NCBI GenBank assembly: GCA_032622095.1
Contig: CP136061.1
Coordinates: forward strand, 212,630,373 to 212,694,372
Length of the DNA stretch: 64,000 bases
Source: Siphonodentalium dalli
Lineage: Eukaryota > Mollusca > Scaphopoda > Gadilida > Siphonodentaliidae
Direction: 5' to 3'
A model generated the notes under the pieces. It saw only the letters and a list, made by a program, of their open reading frames with translations. It made no database searches and was not told the origin of the DNA. The translations under genes and the position numbers were made by a program. Positions 49,257-60,006 of this stretch are shown piece by piece. Within the stretch, counting starts at the first letter, position 1. Each line of letters starts with the position of its first letter.

Positions 49257-49647
49257 CAGTGTCATTGACACTTTCATTGTATTATGTAGTCTGCATGTGG
49301 TTACTAGTAAACCAATAGCCTTTTAAAGAAACCAATGCATTGAGTATTGTTATACAAACTATCATAGCCGAGATCAGACGATGTATCATATAAATTTTGT
49401 ATTCGGTGAATGAATGATATTCTATTGAAAAAGATTACGTTTCATCTCGTCTTCTGTGTTTTTCTGCATATATTTTACGACATGTCGAAAACAGACGTAA
49501 TGCCAGATCTCCATTTCCATCTCGTATATTAATTAGGTTTTTGCTCATTCAGCGTACTACTGCGACAAAAGTAAATTATTTCGTTGTTTGGTGATTTTTG
49601 AGCAAAACCACGAAATCAACGAAATCGCGGTATCTGTAAGCTTATAG
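49257..49647. other. Short non-repetitive intron stretch before the transposon
   Basis: AT-rich, with no feature recognised. It ends at the left target duplication of the transposon. Confidence 0.4.
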
Positions 49648-49656
49648 CGTATGCCC
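49648..49656. repeat. Left target-site duplication of the MULE
   Basis: cgtatgccc, directly left of the terminal GGTCCTAC. The right counterpart is cgtatgtcc at 59237-59245, 8 of 9 identical. Nine-base duplications are typical of Mutator-like elements. Confidence 0.65.
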
Positions 49657-51174
49657 GGTCCTACTAAAACCCGACCGCACCCGACCGCACCCGACCGGAC
49701 CGCCCCCAGGGGTCCGAGCGAGATGGGGTTTGCACTAACGTGTAGAATGGACCCGATTGTACCAAAGTTCCAATCCCCAAGTCGATAGCTCGAGCGGTCA
49801 CGGCACTGTTAACCCCTGACTGGCGGCCGTTTCCGCCAGGTACAGGAAATCCAAAAAGGCGCCGACCGCACCTCCCCTGACTGCCTGACCACGGAAATGG
49901 ACATTATATCATGAAGTGAATACCCATATGCATCCATGGGCGATCGGACAAGTCGCTAGCTGCAGCGGAAGTGAATAAATTAACCCATACGCTGCTGCCG
50001 AATTCGCTATAAATGTACGCAAAAACGCCGAAATTAACACCCGCCGACCGGACCGCCCTTATGGGACCGAGCGAGATGGGGTTTGCACTAACGTGTAGAA
50101 TGGAACCGAATGTACCAAAGTTCCAATCCCCAAGTCGATAGCTCGAGCGGTCACGGCACTGTTAACCCCTGACTGGCGGCCGTTTCCGCCAGGTACAGGA
50201 AATCCGAAAAGGCGCCGACCGCACCTCCCCTGACTGCCTGACCACGGAAATTGACATTATATCACGAAGAGAATACCCATATGCATACATGGGCAATCGG
50301 ACAAGTCGCTAGCTGCAGCGGAAGTGAATAAATTAACCCATACGCTGCTGCCGAATTCGCTATAAATGTACGCAAAAACGCCGAAATTAACACCCGCCGA
50401 CCGGACCGCCCCTATGGGACCGAGCGAGATGGGGTTTGCACTAACGTGTAGAATGGAACCGAATGTACCACAGTTCCAATCCCCAAGTCGATAGCTCGAG
50501 CGGTCACGGCACTGTTAACCCCTGACTGGCGGCCGTTTCCGCCAGGTACAGGAAATCCAAAAAGGCGCCGACCGCACCTCCCCTGACTGCCTGACCACGG
50601 AAATGGACATTATATCATGAAGTGAATACCCATATGCATCCATGGGCGATCGGACAAGTCGCTAGCTGCAGCGGAAGTGAATAAATTAACCCATACGCTG
50701 CTGCTGAATTCGCTATAAATGTACGCAAAAACGCCGAAATTAACACCCGCCGACCGGACCGCCCCTATGGGACCGAGCGAGATGGGGTTTGCACTAACGT
50801 GTAGAATGGAACCGAATGTACCAAAGTTCCAATCCCCAAGTCGATAGCTCGAGCGGTCACGGCACTGTTAACCCCTTACTGGCGGCCGTTTCCGCCAGGT
50901 ACAGGAAATCCGAAAAGGCGCCGACCGCACCTCCCCTGACTGCCTGACCACGGAAATTGACATTATATCATGAAGAGAATACCCATATGCATACATGGGC
51001 GATCGGACAAGTCGCTAGCTGCAGCGGAAGTGAATAAATTAACCCATACGCTGCTGCCGAATTCGCTATAAATGTACGCAAAAACGCCGAAATTAACACC
51101 CGCCGACCGGACCGCCCCTATGGGACCGAGCGAGATGGGATTTGCACTAACGTGTAGAATGGAACCGAATGTAC
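49657..51174. repeat. Left terminal inverted arm: 4.2 tandem units of 353 bp
   Basis: Unit starts (ccgaccgga) fall at 49691, 50044, 50397, 50750 and 51103, an exact 353 bp period. The last unit breaks off after gaatgtac at 51174. The outermost 35 bases hold a 10 bp minirepeat (ccgaccgcac, two copies). Each unit includes a small hairpin, tggcgg-ccgttt-ccgcca. Units alternate between two types: A, with ggacattatatcatgaagtg; B, with tgacattatatcacgaagag or a close variant. Confidence 0.95.
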
Positions 51175-51176
51175 AG

Positions 51177-51683
51177 CCTTGACAAGAATAGTGAATACTG
51201 ACACATCTCACCGTGGGCATCTACAAAGTAGGCTCCGGACCGAAGCGGCACTTGTCGACCAATACAAGCCAGATTTACCTCAGCGGCAACCACCAACCTC
51301 TAAAACCTGTTCCAGAGATACGATCTCAACTGAAGTTCTGAAGAAGTTTAAACCATCAGCTCTGAACAACTACATTCCAATATCGACGAACGATGATGGC
51401 AACTGCTTGTATCGTGCATGTTCAACTGCTCTATATGGTACGGAAAAACACCACAAAGAGCTACGTTATAGGACTTGGATAGAAATCGCCTCTCATCCAG
51501 AGATATATAACATCAGCCATCGAAAGTACTCATCTCCATATAAAGACGACCCACGGCTGGTTCTCGGAGAATATGAATTCTACCTTCGTGATACTGCTGT
51601 TTTACAATCTTGGGGCGACCTAAATCACATACTGGCTCTAAGTGCTGTACTTGATGTACCCATTCAGAGTTTCTTCCCTCCAG
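51177..51683 (+). CDS. MULE protein, exon with the OTU cysteine-protease core
   Basis: The open frame ends at a ctccag|gtgagt donor (exit phase 1). OTU-domain enzymes are ubiquitin-cleaving cysteine proteases (family knowledge). Here IPISTNDDGNCLYRACSTAL, at codons 67-86 counted from 51179, is the OTU nucleophile motif, with Cys at 51404-51406. RTWIEIASHPEIY, YEFYLRD and WGDLNHILALSAVLDVPIQSF follow in the usual OTU order. There is no ATG in the frame: a TAG lies upstream at 51155, and a tgtacag at 51170-51176 could be an acceptor. The start is therefore in an unseen upstream exon, or non-AUG (ttg at 51179). Confidence 0.8.
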
Positions 51684-52771
51684 GTGAGTTTAGTTTACAT
51701 TACCGAAAAGCATATATATGTGGTCAAATATGCGCACGACAGTAACTGCTTTGGTTATTATTGTCGCGATATTTCGTAAAAATCCAACACATCACCAAAT
51801 GGTTATGTTAATGGTTTTCCTCTGGGTCTATATAACTATAATAATTCAGTGTGGAATAGTACATAACTTTCAATCAGATTAGCACAAACTGCTATCCAAA
51901 AAGCATTACGGTTGTATGCATCGTCGTGTGCTATATATGGGGTGCGATTTAGATGAAATCGGCATTGAAATGGTCAAGATTAAATTTGAGAATTTTGGGG
52001 AAAAATCATTTTTACAAACTATTAATTTGAAGAGGAAATAAAAAATATACCTACAATGTTTGTTTGAATACCGAAATAACACATGAGCGACTGGAAAGGA
52101 ATATCGAATTTTCCCTCTTTAAAACACTTTTAAAACATGTTATTTCGTCAAAAACATGATCATGCCTTCATTGAGCCATGAGTGACTCCTGAGACGAGGA
52201 TCACATATTATATGATACCTTATCCTACGGAGGATCACATAATGTTCCATAACTACACCGGTGCACATGGCCTGTACAACTACACATATTCATCATACTA
52301 GTACGTTCTAATTATGCGTAAAAAATAGCATGTGTCTTTTGCATATACCGTTAACGTGCTACTAACTAATTGTTTATTGGATAACAACACGGAGTTAGCT
52401 TGCTATTGACGTTCATTGGAGATTGGTTGATTTTCAATATTAACTGATGTTTGATGATTACAATAAGTGTGCATTACAATGTATTCATTATGATCTATTT
52501 CTTCGTCTTCCACGGCGCAATTCACATTTGGCTATATAATATGACCGATGTGGTCTCTGTTTCAGTTTAGTTGATATTCGACTGATGTTGGCAACACAAA
52601 CTGATAGGAGCGCTGTGATCAATATAGACTGTTTAGAGGACAATGATATAAAACCAATATACAAATATTGTATCTGGCATGTCGTTTCACAATTTCCAAT
52701 ATATATATATATCTGTGTGTGTGTGTGTGTGTGTGAGGAGGGTGTGTGTTAATACAAGCTTGCCTTTTCAG
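51684..52771 (+). other. MULE gene intron 1
   Basis: 1,088 bases from gtgagt to cttttcag. AT-rich, with (AT)n and (TG)n microsatellites at 52700-52735. No other gene seen. Confidence 0.75.
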
Positions 52772-54297
52772 TTTCAGATGGGTTTTCACTATCTCCACTG
52801 ACACGTCTCGTGAAAGGCAGAGGCGTGACATCAAACCAGCCAGGAATTGTGCTCATGTGGACGGTTATCTCAGTTCCTAAGGATGATGTGCTGAATTGCG
52901 ACCATTTTGTGCCCCTTATCCGTCTAGCATCGGAGACTACACCGAAACCACAGATTTGCGACAACAGCAGTATTCAGATAGTTAAATCGACACATTCGAA
53001 AACCAACGCTGTATCAGCTGTTCTTCTAGATAAGAAAACAACCAACACTGCTCCTGCAATATCGCCACCAAACAACGTTTCTTCACCCAACAACTCACCA
53101 CACGAGCCTGCAACGTCGTCACTCGCCAACCCATCCACTGGACTTCTAACGTCGAATACTACACCGAAACCACTAATTTGCGATAACAACAGCATTCAGA
53201 TAGTTCAACCGACACATTCGAAAACGAACGCTTCAGCAGTTGTTCTCCCAGATAAGAAAACAACCGGTACCGCCCCTGAAAGATCGTCACCAAACAACGT
53301 TTCTTCGCCCAACAACTCACCACACAAGCCTGCAACGTCGTCACTCACAAACGCATCCACTGGAAATTCGCAACTGAACACCTCTACGCCTGCAAATTCC
53401 TCACTCAACTGCACCAATTCAGTGTCCATTGACGTGTTTGCGCCAAAATTCTACTCGACTCCTGCAAATTCAGATACATCCGATTATGACAGCGATGAAA
53501 TAAATATCTCCATCGCCAGCTCAGAAATTGCACCTTTAAGTATTCCATCAGTTTCTCCACAGAAATGTTTGCAGATAGACACCGACACGTCGGGGAGTAC
53601 TTCACCAAAAACAAATAATGACGACGTCGCACCTAATCTGAAGAGCCTTCCACATAGCAACAGTTTCATGGACTTCGAGGATGTTTTGAATTTATTACTC
53701 AAAGATGTTCCAGCTATGATACGCATCCCCGACGGACCGAAGAACAACGTGTTTGTTGTTATTGACAATTCCATGAACGCCCAGAAACGGGCCAATGGGA
53801 AACAATCCCGTTTCGATGATGATTGTGGGGCCTGGATGTCGACCGGTTCGACAAAGAAACATTCATACATAAAAACACAGAAAGGCTTCAATTACATCGA
53901 AGAAAAGAAGGGAGTTTTCTATAGGAGTACTAAGGCTGGGAGAAAAGAATTAGATCCGCAGCCGAACCCGTGTGATGTCCTTGTTGTTCGCAAATTTTAT
54001 ACAACACTGAAACGTGACAAAAAATATAAACGACGGATAACATGGCTGGAGAAAGTTCCTTCCAGTGTTGGTGAGCCTGTTTTCCGTCAATGTTCAGTTG
54101 TTGAGTATGCAGGCGTCTTCACAGATACCAGCAGTGTTCACGGCAATACCAGGAAAGATACAAACGCCGAGTATGTGAGGACGTCTGAGACTATTCTAAA
54201 AAATATAACAGACAAAGCTATGACGCAAACACCCAAGGATATTTACACGGCGATGACCCTAGACAATTCTTCTCACGCTCCTCGGGATCTGAAACAG
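52772..54297 (+). CDS. MULE protein, middle exon: OTU end, repeated linker, pre-transposase region
   Basis: 1,526 nt, entry phase matching the 51683 donor, ending at ctgaaacag|gtacga (phase 0). It first completes the OTU fold with VLNCDHFVPLI, whose His (52903-52905) fits the catalytic His. Next is a Ser/Thr/Asn/Pro-rich linker with a 74-residue tandem duplication (TTPKPQICDN at 52939 and TTPKPLICDN at 53161, a 222 nt period). After an acidic stretch comes a conserved-looking region (NNVFVVIDNSMNAQKRANGK; FDDDCGAWMSTGSTKKHSYI) that may be a DNA-binding or zinc-binding domain; I do not recognise it. Confidence 0.8.
52939..53382 (+). repeat. In-frame 222 bp coding tandem duplication
   Basis: Two copies, 52939-53160 and 53161-about 53382. 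They share acaccgaaaccac, tcgacaacaac-type and ccaaacaacgtttcttc phrases and keep frame (74 codons). The second copy has diverged at a handful of residues. Confidence 0.85.
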
Positions 54298-54987
54298 GTA
54301 CGACATACCCCCTCTTTGCCAAATATTACCATATATTACAAAATCTTCTCACATAAATATTTTCATCGAGCCACATTTGAGTCATATCATTTGTTCATCC
54401 GTCGATAATATTGACAAACTATAAACTACAAATTAAAACAATATATTTTCTAGGCCCGTGGTGTGGCGCTCATGCACTTATTACTACTAATAATAATAAT
54501 ATAATTAATGGCGAAAAAGGGTTTTGGCTTATATATCGTAAATAATCTGAACTAGCGAATAATCGTTTTAATAACATTTCAAACTAATCAGCTGCATTAT
54601 ACAATGCCCTAACAAAGGGAATTTGCATAGATAACAACATATTCATACAGTAAGAATTCGTGGTCAATAATTCACAATACAATCAATCGCTTTGCTATAT
54701 GAATCTTTAATTTATGTTATTTACTCGTATCGTTGTTGTCTATCAAAACATTTCATTTAATGAAAATTGATTGACGATTCAAACTGACATGTGGAATTTT
54801 ATGCTTTGGTGCAACTGGCGTACGAACATTAAACTACACCATCGCTACATAATGTATATATGATCTGATTATTAACAGGTATATTTCTAAAATGCTAAGC
54901 TGCATTATGTATATCAAACACATTTTCTGTTGTACTTTTATAATGTGAGTATTAATTGCTCGCGAAACGATTATTTTATATTTCCAG
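54298..54987 (+). other. MULE gene intron 2
   Basis: 690 bases from gtacga to atttccag. AT-rich, no feature seen. Confidence 0.8.
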
Positions 54988-56184
54988 GTCCAAAACCGAA
55001 AGTATGCTGCCAAAAAGCAAGAACACACGGGTCATCGGAAAAATTCTGCGGATGATGTGCAGACGCTCATGAACGACATACATGAGCATCCTTATCTTCA
55101 AGAGTTAATTCAGTCTAAAGGAAAACCGCCTTGTGCAATTCTTTACACTGATAAGCAAATCGACGATTTGAAAACATTATGCAAAGCGTCCGCATATGAA
55201 CCAAGTGTAATCGGCGTAGATAGGACGTTTAATCTGGGACCGTGTTACGTTACGTTAATCGTATATAGGAATAGAAACTTGCTACGAAAATCAACCCAGG
55301 ATGTTCCCATACTTCTCGGACCGGTATTTCTCCATTGGGATGCAACCTACCATACTTACCACAGGTTCTTTTCCCACATTCAATCAAAATTAGACCTGGA
55401 TCTTTTCGGCATTGAATTAGGCGGACAAAATCTTGTTTTCGGATCGGACGAAGAGAAAGCCTTAACTAAGGCTCTCCGTCAGTGCTTCCCTACTTCGACT
55501 CACCTCCTTTGTTCTCGACACATAAAGAAAAACATTCGGCATCTTGTGGACGACGGTGGGGCAGACAGTAACAAAGTAAAGCGCGTTATTCACGATATAT
55601 TTTCCGAGGATGGTGGTCTACTTTCTTGTGACGACGAGTTCCAATTTCAACTCAGGACAATAGAACTATCCGACCAATTTGACAATCTCGTTCCTGGATT
55701 TTCCAGTTATTTCAACAGAATTGTTCCGTCAATACAACGTTATATCTTCGAACCTTCTCTCCAAGGAAGTTCGTCTATCGACTGGACCAATAATTCATGC
55801 GAGTCCATAAATCACATCCTGAAACTTTCGACAAACTGGCGTAGTCTAAAGCTGCCAGATCTCATCGAAAAGATGCATTCTATAGTAAAAATTCAACATG
55901 CTGATGTCCGCAGAGCCGTACACGGTCAGGGGAATTTCGACCTTCCGTCACATATGAAAAACTTTCGCGTCCAGCACTCAAAATGGCTCACGATGAACGA
56001 CGACGACAAAGATCGCGCTGTAATAAAATTTCTCAAGGGCCCACCAAGAAAGGCAACAACAGTAACATCCACCGACGGAAATCTGACAATTCCTCGTGTA
56101 GCCCCAACTGCGAAAAAACCATCACAAAAAAAGCGTACGAAGTCAGCAAAAACCACCAGTGCCCCAAAGAAAATGAAAATATGA
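54988..56184 (+). CDS. MULE protein, last exon: DDE transposase domain
   Basis: Phase 0 from gtccaaaac to a TGA at 56182-56184 (398 residues). The core fits a Mutator-like RNase-H-fold transposase. The first Asp is in VIGVDRTFNLG (55219-55221). The second Asp is in LVFGSDEEKALTKAL (55447-55449), at the usual place before the CxxH motif in LLCSRHIKKN. The catalytic Glu is in TNNSCESINH (55801-55803), the N-x-x-E-S-x-N pattern of this superfamily. The tail ends in a strongly basic stretch (KKPSQKKRTKSAK, KKMKI), a likely nuclear localisation signal. With the two upstream exons the protein is about 1,075 residues without stops or frameshifts. Confidence 0.87.
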   Translation, partial: VQNRKYAAKKQEHTGHRKNSADDVQTLMNDIHEHPYLQELIQSKGKPPCAILYTDKQIDDLKTLCKASAYEPSVIGVDRTFNLGPCYVTLIVYRNRNLLRKSTQDVPILLGPVFLHWDATYHTYHRFFSHIQSKLDLDLFGIELGGQNLVFGSDEEKALTKALRQCFPTSTHLLCSRHIKKNIRHLVDDGGADSNKVKRVIHDIFSEDGGLLSCDDEFQFQLRTIELSDQFDNLVPGFSSYFNRIVPSIQRYIFEPSLQGSSSIDWTNNSCESINHILKLSTNWRSLKLPDLIEKMHSIVKIQHADVRRAVHGQGNFDLPSHMKNFRVQHSKWLTMNDDDKDRAVIKFLKGPPRKATTVTSTDGNLTIPRVAPTAKKPSQKKRTKSAKTTSAPKKMKI

Positions 56185-57604
56185 GTTATTATATATTCCA
56201 GTATCAATATGTTGTAACATACCATGTATTCAAACGTCCGAAACCTTCTGATCACAATGGTTCAATTCTAAAATTGAAACGATAACCGTACCACATGTAT
56301 ATGACATAAACCAAAATTGAGTATAAATGCATTAAATGAAATATTTTCGGATCGATATATACAATTTCAAAAAGGTTATATAGTTTGACCAGAAAGTTTG
56401 GCGATTTGATAATTACACTAGCGTAATGTTATGCTAGTGACATTTTGAATGGCTGTCGAAAGGCAAGCTGCAATGCAGAGTTCACTCCTCTCGATCGTTG
56501 GTCTGACCACTGCCATTATGTATCTTCGTAATTAAATCAATTTTTTTTATTAAACTGTTTTGTCACTACAGCCTGTAACAATTCACTGTGGCTCGTCCTG
56601 GCCAACTTTGACATGAACAGTTCTAAAATTAAATGTAAACGACAAAAGTCTTACAAATGAAATAAAAAACTCCGAGTGAATTCCTCACAGTATCTGTACA
56701 AGATGGCAGTGGTCAGCCCAGCATAGCAAACGGATATCGTCTCTTACAGTTTGGTCGAGATCAATCAATCAATATTTTTGCAACTGAGCTAAACATCCTT
56801 CCTCCGCATCTTCATTTTCGCATATTTCGTGAAGTTCGGTAATTGGGGGATCGTTTACCTCTCACGCGCAGTTTCTGTATCGAAATAATTGGTATTTCCA
56901 TTTGTACTTTCACTATGTTATTGTCACATATTAATGAGATGATACGACGACCCCGAGAGTATAGAAATAAAAGAAGTAATATCTGACTAAACACAAACTA
57001 CATGTAAAGTAGAGTTGAATTTTCATCCTCGTTGCGTTTTTGTGATAAAATTACCAAGACTCCAGAAATAGTGGTGCAGTTACACAATTTAAGCATATCT
57101 CACAAAGTTAACGGGATTTTAATATTCAATTTTGGCAAATGATAGCCATCATTAAGAACTATTAATACTGGTGGTGGTTATTTGTTTTCACAAAATATAC
57201 TTGGTTGCTTCGCATGAAATGTGGTGTAACCATTTATCACATCTCTAACCAGAGTAACTCTATCACACAATTCATGGAACATGGGCAACTTTTTTCACAC
57301 AAAAAAAACATCAAAAAACAACGAGAATGAACAATTCACACGTAGTAGGCCTATATACATGTAGATGTTTGTCAGATGATGGTGGTGTATATAGTTGTGT
57401 TTGTCGAAGTTTGCTAATTTGTCTTTAGAACTTACTTGGCATCTGTGCTTATATGTATTTTACTGTGCTCATATATACATGTGTTATATTACCGTTATTC
57501 AGATTGTATGTTATCTTGTTTTGTAATTTGATCGGATACATTATCACGAAATAAAATTCTTTCATATACTGATTGCGTTTTGTTTTCATCACTGAACACA
57601 TTAT
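56185..57604. other. MULE interior, 3' of the gene
   Basis: Non-coding by eye. Polyadenylation signals AATAAA at 56661-56666 and 57550-57555. A weak inverted pair (gaccactgccatt near 56498; aagatggcagtggtca near 56701) is present. Confidence 0.6.
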
Positions 57605-59234
57605 GCCTTTTTGGATTTCCTGTACCTGCATGGGCGGAAACGGCCGCCAGTCAGGGGTTAACAGTGCCGTGACCGCTCGAGCTATCGACTTGGAGATTGG
57701 AACTTTGGTACATTCGGGTCCATTCTACACGATAGTGCAAACCCGATCTCGCTCGGACCCCTAGGGGCGGTCCGGTCGGCGGGTGTTAATTTCGGCGTTT
57801 TTGCGTACATTTATAGCGAATTCGGCAGCAGCGTATGGGTTAATTTATTCACTTCCGCTGCAGCTAGCGACTTGTCCGATCGCCCATGGATGCATATGGG
57901 CATTCACTTCATGATATAATGTCCGTTTCCGTGGTCAGGCAGTCAGGGGAGGTGGGGTCGGTGCCTTTTTGGATTTCCCGTACCTGGCGGAAACGGCCGC
58001 CAGTCAGGGGTTAACAGTGCCGTGACCGCTCGAGCTATCGACTTTGGGATTGGAACTTTGGTACATTCGGGTCCATTCTACACGTTAGTGCAAACCCCAT
58101 CTCGCTCGGTCCCCTAGGGGCGGTCCGGTCGGCGGGTGTTAATTTCGGCGTTTTTGCGTACATTTATAGCGAATTCGGCAGCAGCGTATGGGTTAATTTA
58201 TTCACTTCCGCTGCAGCTAGCGACTTGTCCGATCGCCCATGTATGCATATGGGTATTCTCTTCATGATATAATGTCAATTTCCGTGGTCAGGCAGTCAGG
58301 GGAGGTGCGGTCGGCGCCTTTTCGGATTTCCTGTACCTGGCGGAAACGGCCGCCAGTAAGGGGTTAACAGTGCCGTGACCGCTCGAGCTATCGACTTGGG
58401 GATTGGAACTTTGGTACATTCGGTTCCATTCTACACGTTAGTGCAAATCCCATCTCGCTCGGTCCCATAGTGGCGGTCCGGTTGGCGAGTGTTAATTTCG
58501 GCGTTTTTGCGTACATTTATAGCGAATTCGGCAGCAGCGTATGGGTTAATTTATTCACTTCCGCTGCAGCTAGCGACTTGTCCGATTGCCCATGTATGCA
58601 TATGGGTATTCTCTTCATGATATAATGTCAATTTCCGTGGTCAGGCAGTCAGGGGAGGTGCGGTCGGCGCCTTTTCGGATTTCCTGTACCTGGCGGAAAC
58701 GGCCGCCAGTCAGGGGTTAACAGTGCCGTGACCGCTCGAGCTATCGACTTGGGGATTGGAACTTTGGTACATTCGGTTCCATTCTACACGTTAGTGCAAA
58801 CCCCATCTCGCTCGGTCCCATAGGGGCGGTCCGGTCGGCGGGTGTTAATTTCGGCGTTTTTGCGTACATAATAGCGAATTCGGCAGCAGCGTATGGGTTA
58901 ATTTATTCACTTCCGCTGCAGCTAGCGACTTGTCCGATCGCCCATGGATGCATATGGGTATTCACTTCATGATATAATGTCCATTTCCGTGGTCAGGCAG
59001 TCAGGGGAGGTGCGATCGGCGTCTTTTTGGATTTCCTGTACCTGGCGGAAACGGCCGCCAGTCAGGGGTTAACAGTGCCGTGACCGCTCGAGCTATCGAC
59101 TTGGGGATTGGAACTTTGGTACAATCGGGTCCATTCTACACGTTAGTGCAAACCCCATCTCGCTCGGACCCCTGGGGGCGGTCCGGTCGGGTGCGGTCGG
59201 GTGCGGTCGGGTGCGGTCGGGTTTTAGTAGGACC
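57605..59234. repeat. Right terminal inverted arm: 4.6 tandem units of 353 bp
   Basis: Reverse complement of the left arm. Unit marks (gtccggtcgg) fall at 57770, 58123, 58476, 58829 and 59181 (353, 353, 353, 352 bp). The outer end carries three 10 bp minirepeats (gtgcggtcgg) and gttttagtaggacc. Unit types from outside inward are A, B, B, A, against A, B, A, B on the left. The inner end is a partial unit with a small extra catg-type insertion (cctgcatgggcgg). Confidence 0.95.
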
Positions 59235-59236
59235 CC

Positions 59237-59245
59237 CGTATGTCC
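59237..59245. repeat. Right target-site duplication of the MULE
   Basis: cgtatgtcc, matching cgtatgccc at 49648 in 8 of 9 positions. Two extra C lie between it and the terminal ...GGACC. Confidence 0.6.
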
Positions 59246-59786
59246 CTTATTAGCTTTCTGAGCAAGAACTGTTGGATGTTACATTTTTACATTCTTAGAT
59301 TAAACTGTCAATTGGTACACGGAATAAACGAACTACACACAGCTACACATAGGAACTATTGGACCGTACTCAGATATTAGAGACACCACTTCCACAGGCA
59401 CACAAAAAACATTCAACATATCTGCGTTTGAAAAGAAACTTGTCTGAAGGAATTCTTCTAAAACCCTCTCTATCATTGAAACAAGCGAGGCCATAAAATA
59501 ATACTAATTTCGATGAACGGTCATAGTAATCCTGATAACACAGACTTTGGTTAAAGGGGGGACCTGCACTAACACAAAACTATCACTTGTGTTGTGTATT
59601 TTCTTCTATATATTTATGCACTGTTACCATGCTCCTATTATTATATTGTATTCATTGCTGAGGTATTCGGGAGAGGAGGTATATCTAAGTGATATTACTT
59701 GTCCGCCAAATTCCAATCCCGTCACAATGTACATTTGGTAAAACTAAACATGTGCAAACCGCTCAGGCAGTATATCCTCACCACAG
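59246..59786. other. Intron remainder before the transporter loop exon
   Basis: Non-repetitive AT-rich sequence, with a pyrimidine-containing stretch and cctcaccacag acceptor at its end. An open frame reaching back to 59689 is intronic upstream of 59787. Confidence 0.55.
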
Positions 59787-60006
59787 GTGTGCTGTTTCCG
59801 GCCTAGTCAACGACACTTATATACAACAAAATGAGTACCATGGCCACCTGATTAATGTGACGATTCCGTTGGTTGAAATAGATGGCGATTACCAGCTGAG
59901 CCAGTGCGAAGTTTACATTAACAGTGAAAACCACAGCATGGGAACTACGCCGTGTACGCGATGGGTATATTCTCAAGAGATATTCGAGGCGACATCAACT
60001 TCTAAG
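59787..60006 (+). CDS. SLC22-type transporter, extracellular loop exon
   Basis: 220 nt between accacag and gtacag. The first base completes the AG| codon of exon 1a or 1b, giving ...QKHRCAVSGLVNDTY. It encodes the large glycosylated loop between helices 1 and 2 that is diagnostic of SLC22: cysteines in HRC, SQC and TPC, sequons NDT, NVT and NHS, and PCTRWVYSQEIFEATSTSK, which matches the family phrase P-C-x-x-W-x-Y-x-x-x-x-F. Exit phase 0, joining the FNLVCD exon at 63238. The preceding intron holds the MULE and the 165 bp array. Confidence 0.9.

Larger units (their letters stand above)
49657..59234 (+). mobile_element. Autonomous-looking Mutator-like transposon with an OTU-protease/transposase fusion
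   Basis: 9.58 kb element bounded by inverted ends GGTCCTACTAAAACCCGACC and a 9 bp duplication. Arms: 49657-51174 and 57605-59234, each made of 353 bp tandem units. Between them lies one gene in three visible exons on the + strand, an intergenic tail (56185-57604) with AATAAA at 56661 and 57550, and no other recognisable gene. It sits inside the 20 kb first intron of the SLC22 gene, in the same orientation as that gene. Intact frames, near-identical arms and a nearly intact duplication point to a recent insertion. Confidence 0.85.

Noticed and set aside
52810-54408. Treating the middle exon as an independent gene starting at 52810
   Set aside because: The start there is GTG, not ATG; the frame is open back to a good acceptor at 52770-52771, and forward it meets a donor at 54298 rather than ending at the later stop.
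51179-56184. Reading the OTU and transposase parts as separate host genes
   Set aside because: They share compatible splice phases, lie between matched inverted arms with a target duplication, and the transposase part has no plausible start of its own.
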